The notes below the pieces were generated by a model that was given only the letters and a program-made list of their open reading frames with translations, ran no database searches and was not told the DNA's origin. Position numbers and translations under genes: made by a program. Of a stretch of 6,629 nt of DNA, positions 4,772-6,629 are shown in pieces; the stretch's first letter is position 1; every line of letters starts with the position of its first letter. Source of the stretch: Microthrixaceae bacterium (GTDB lineage Bacteria > Actinomycetota > Acidimicrobiia > Acidimicrobiales > Acidimicrobilacustridaceae); contig JAHFUU010000148.1 of assembly GCA_023264915.1 (NCBI GenBank), positions 1 to 6,629 on the forward strand, given 5' to 3'.

Positions 4772-6629
4772 TTACCCTGCCGCCTTCTCGAAGTCGCACG
4801 GTACCCCACGATCAGTCGGGATGGGCTGCCACTCGGCCATGGTGTAGTTGATCTGCCCGTATCCCCCCGCGAAGGCGATCCACTTCACCATCCCGGCCTC
4901 GATCTCGTTCGCCCCCATCCACTCGTCGTACTGGTGCGGGTCCCAGCCGTTGTATGAGATGACCTGGCCCGGCTGGACGCCCTGGACGATCTTGGCGTGG
5001 CTGGTGAACTCGGCGATGTCGTTGAAGACCCGGATCACGTCGTCGTCCTCGACCCCTTTGGCAGCCGCGTCAGACGGCGAGATCTCCACCAAGGGGCGAC
5101 CGCGGTGGGTCTGGAGCATCACCGGGTTCGCCTGGTTCATCGAGTGGATCGACCAGCGGTTGTGCCCTGAGGTCATCCTGAACGGGTGGTCACCACCGGC
5201 CTTGGGGTTGGGCTTGTGGACCGGAAGCTCCTCTCCGGCCTCGAGCCACCAGTCGTGCTCGATGTAGAACTGCGCTCGCCGGCAGTAGGTCGGGAAGGGG
5301 TGCCCCAACTCGACGTGGTTGCGGAACGGCGTGTGGGTCTTCTTGTCCTCGAACGGTGAGGCCTGGGCCAGAGCGAACTGGGACATGCCCCAGCCGGTGA
5401 GGCGAACGTGCCCCAGCTCGCGCATGGTCTCGAGCGTGCTCTCCTCGGGAACGATGCCGATGTAGGCAGCGTCGCGGATGAGCTCGTCCGCCATCTGCTC
5501 CTCGGTTGCCATCGCACCGTTCAGCGAGAACCGCTCCCAGGATGTCTGGGCGTCGAACACCTGCCCGTAGCGGGACTTGTAGGTGCTGATGCCACGCTCC
5601 TTGGCGCGCTGGGCGAACTTCTTGAGGATCAGCCCGTAGATCTCCCACTCGGACTTGGCCTCACCGGCAGGCTGCGCTGCACGATCAGAGAAGGTCATCA
5701 TCATCTGATGCGGGGTCGGGATGTGATACGCGAGCTTCTCGTAGTGCTGGGCAGCCGGCAGCAGCAGGTCAGACCACAGACCTGTCGCGTTGATGCGGAA
5801 GTCGATGGACACGATCAGCTCGAGCTTGGGCCACAGCGTGTCGAGCAGCGCCGTCCGGCCACCACGAGTACGTCGCAGCATGTTGCCGCCGCACTCGATG
5901 AGCACCCGTGGAGGAGTCTCGGGCTTGGGGCCGTCGACACCCTTCCACCAGCCCTTCTCGAGGGCCTCGTTGAAGTAGTCGTCGAAGTTGCGGGGCAGGG
6001 ACTCGTCGCCCCACTCCCTGATGTTCCAGCGCTTGTCGAAGCCAGCCTGGTAGTACCACCAGAAGGCCTCGACCGATCCGAACAGGCCAGCCCCACCGCC
6101 AAGTGCCCCGCTCGCTTGGCCGTCGGTGACCTCGGCGATGCCGAGTGACAGCTCTCGCGATGCGAGCTCCTCGGTGAGGGTCGGATCCATCTGCTGCATC
6201 GCAGCGATGGCCCCGTCACGCATGTTGAGGATCTGCTCGGTGCCTTCGATCCCCGGGGTGCCCTTCATCATGATCATGCCGTGGCCGTCCATGGATCCGG
6301 CCGTCCATGACCGGATGCCGGTGCCGAACTTGCCCCAGTTGCCGGTCACCCCCAGCAGCAGGCACATCGACCGCTCGATGAGGTCTCCGTGGTAGTACTT
6401 GCAGGAGTTCCAGCCCAACATGATGTTGGTCTTCTTGGTGGCCGCCATGCGGGCGATGCGGCGCACGGTGTCAGGGTTGACGCCGGTGATCTCCTCTTGC
6501 TTCTCGGGCGTGTACTCGGCATCGAGCATGCGCTTGAGCACCGCCAACACCGGCTCGACGACGACCTCGGTGCCGTCCTGGAGGCTGACCGTGTAGGTGC
6601 CCTCGAGTGCGACCTTGCGGCCACCGAGG
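4772..6629 (-). CDS. Type II DMSO-reductase-family molybdopterin catalytic (alpha) subunit, copy 2, 5'-partial
   Basis: The visible C-terminal ~618 residues of the operon's catalytic subunit. The frame is open from 6628 to the TAA at 4774-4772. The GTG at 6550 is not the start, because family-like sequence (LGGRKVALEGTYTVSLQDG) precedes it and aligns with alpha copy 1. About 300 N-terminal residues lie off the right edge, including the FS0 cluster ligands, the Mo-ligand Asp and any Tat signal. Landmarks in order are KYYHGDLIERSM with TGNWG (about 6335-6400), PGIEGTE (about 6230-6255), LRRTRGG (about 5860-5882), LWPKLELIVSIDFR (about 5800-5845), LEAGEELPVHKPNP (about 5210-5250), GHNRWSIHS (about 5140-5166) and EAGMVKW...GGYGQINYTMAEWQP (about 4826-4900). 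It should bind bis-MGD and carry out the substrate redox step. It heads the alpha-gamma-beta-delta operon. It differs from copy 1 mainly in middle loops and linkers. The substrate is not assignable. Confidence 0.93.
   Translation of the reverse strand, partial: LGGRKVALEGTYTVSLQDGTEVVVEPVLAVLKRMLDAEYTPEKQEEITGVNPDTVRRIARMAATKKTNIMLGWNSCKYYHGDLIERSMCLLLGVTGNWGKFGTGIRSWTAGSMDGHGMIMMKGTPGIEGTEQILNMRDGAIAAMQQMDPTLTEELASRELSLGIAEVTDGQASGALGGGAGLFGSVEAFWWYYQAGFDKRWNIREWGDESLPRNFDDYFNEALEKGWWKGVDGPKPETPPRVLIECGGNMLRRTRGGRTALLDTLWPKLELIVSIDFRINATGLWSDLLLPAAQHYEKLAYHIPTPHQMMMTFSDRAAQPAGEAKSEWEIYGLILKKFAQRAKERGISTYKSRYGQVFDAQTSWERFSLNGAMATEEQMADELIRDAAYIGIVPEESTLETMRELGHVRLTGWGMSQFALAQASPFEDKKTHTPFRNHVELGHPFPTYCRRAQFYIEHDWWLEAGEELPVHKPNPKAGGDHPFRMTSGHNRWSIHSMNQANPVMLQTHRGRPLVEISPSDAAAKGVEDDDVIRVFNDIAEFTSHAKIVQGVQPGQVISYNGWDPHQYDEWMGANEIEAGMVKWIAFAGGYGQINYTMAEWQPIPTDRGVPCDFEKAAG

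Noticed and set aside
4772..4774. Alpha-gamma fusion by readthrough, since gamma is in the same frame as alpha across the TAA
   Set aside because: The linker has no readthrough signal that I can see, and gamma has its own strong Shine-Dalgarno. Sharing a frame has a one-in-three chance.
1..6629. Assignment as a respiratory nitrate reductase (narGHJI)
   Set aside because: There is no NarI-like membrane subunit. A soluble EbdC/DdhC-like gamma is present instead, and the alpha C-termini look like the periplasmic-type dehydrogenase/reductase branch.

Overview
The window is GC-rich DNA, by eye in the low-to-mid 60s percent, and densely coding. It carries one locus of the DMSO-reductase superfamily, type II (NarG-like) branch. 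This is the family of ethylbenzene and steroid-C25 dehydrogenases, dimethylsulfide dehydrogenase, and selenate, chlorate and perchlorate reductases. Codon use strongly favours G/C in third positions, and two genes have clear Shine-Dalgarno sequences. This fits a high-GC bacterium. An actinobacterial lineage is possible, but the sequence alone does not settle it.

Layout: on the plus strand, positions 1-2101 hold the C-terminal ~699 residues of a molybdopterin catalytic (alpha) subunit whose start lies left of the window. After a 42-base gap, four genes run on the minus strand and should be read from right to left. They are a second alpha subunit (6629-4772, N-terminus beyond the right edge), a heme-binding gamma subunit (4690-4103), a four-cluster iron-sulfur beta subunit (4027-2930), and a TorD/NarJ-type maturation chaperone, delta (2815-2144). 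The gaps within this operon are 81, 75 and 114 bases. There are no tRNA or rRNA genes, CRISPR arrays, transposases, or gene-free stretches over 300 bases.

How the genes work together: by family knowledge, alpha holds bis-MGD molybdenum and one Fe-S cluster and does the substrate chemistry. Beta is a wire of three [4Fe-4S] clusters and one [3Fe-4S] cluster. Gamma holds heme b at the far end, and delta inserts the cofactor and then leaves. The substrate cannot be read from the sequence. Anaerobic C-H hydroxylation (ethylbenzene/steroid-C25 type), sulfide oxidation and oxyanion reduction all remain open.

Unusual points: (1) two clearly homologous but divergent alpha subunits converge on one visible gamma-beta-delta set; (2) the order is alpha-gamma-beta-delta rather than the usual alpha-beta first; (3) gamma has no export signal from any possible start; (4) gamma appears to lack the C-terminal lysine expected as a heme ligand; (5) the beta-delta gap contains a near-perfect 14-base direct repeat flanking a palindrome.
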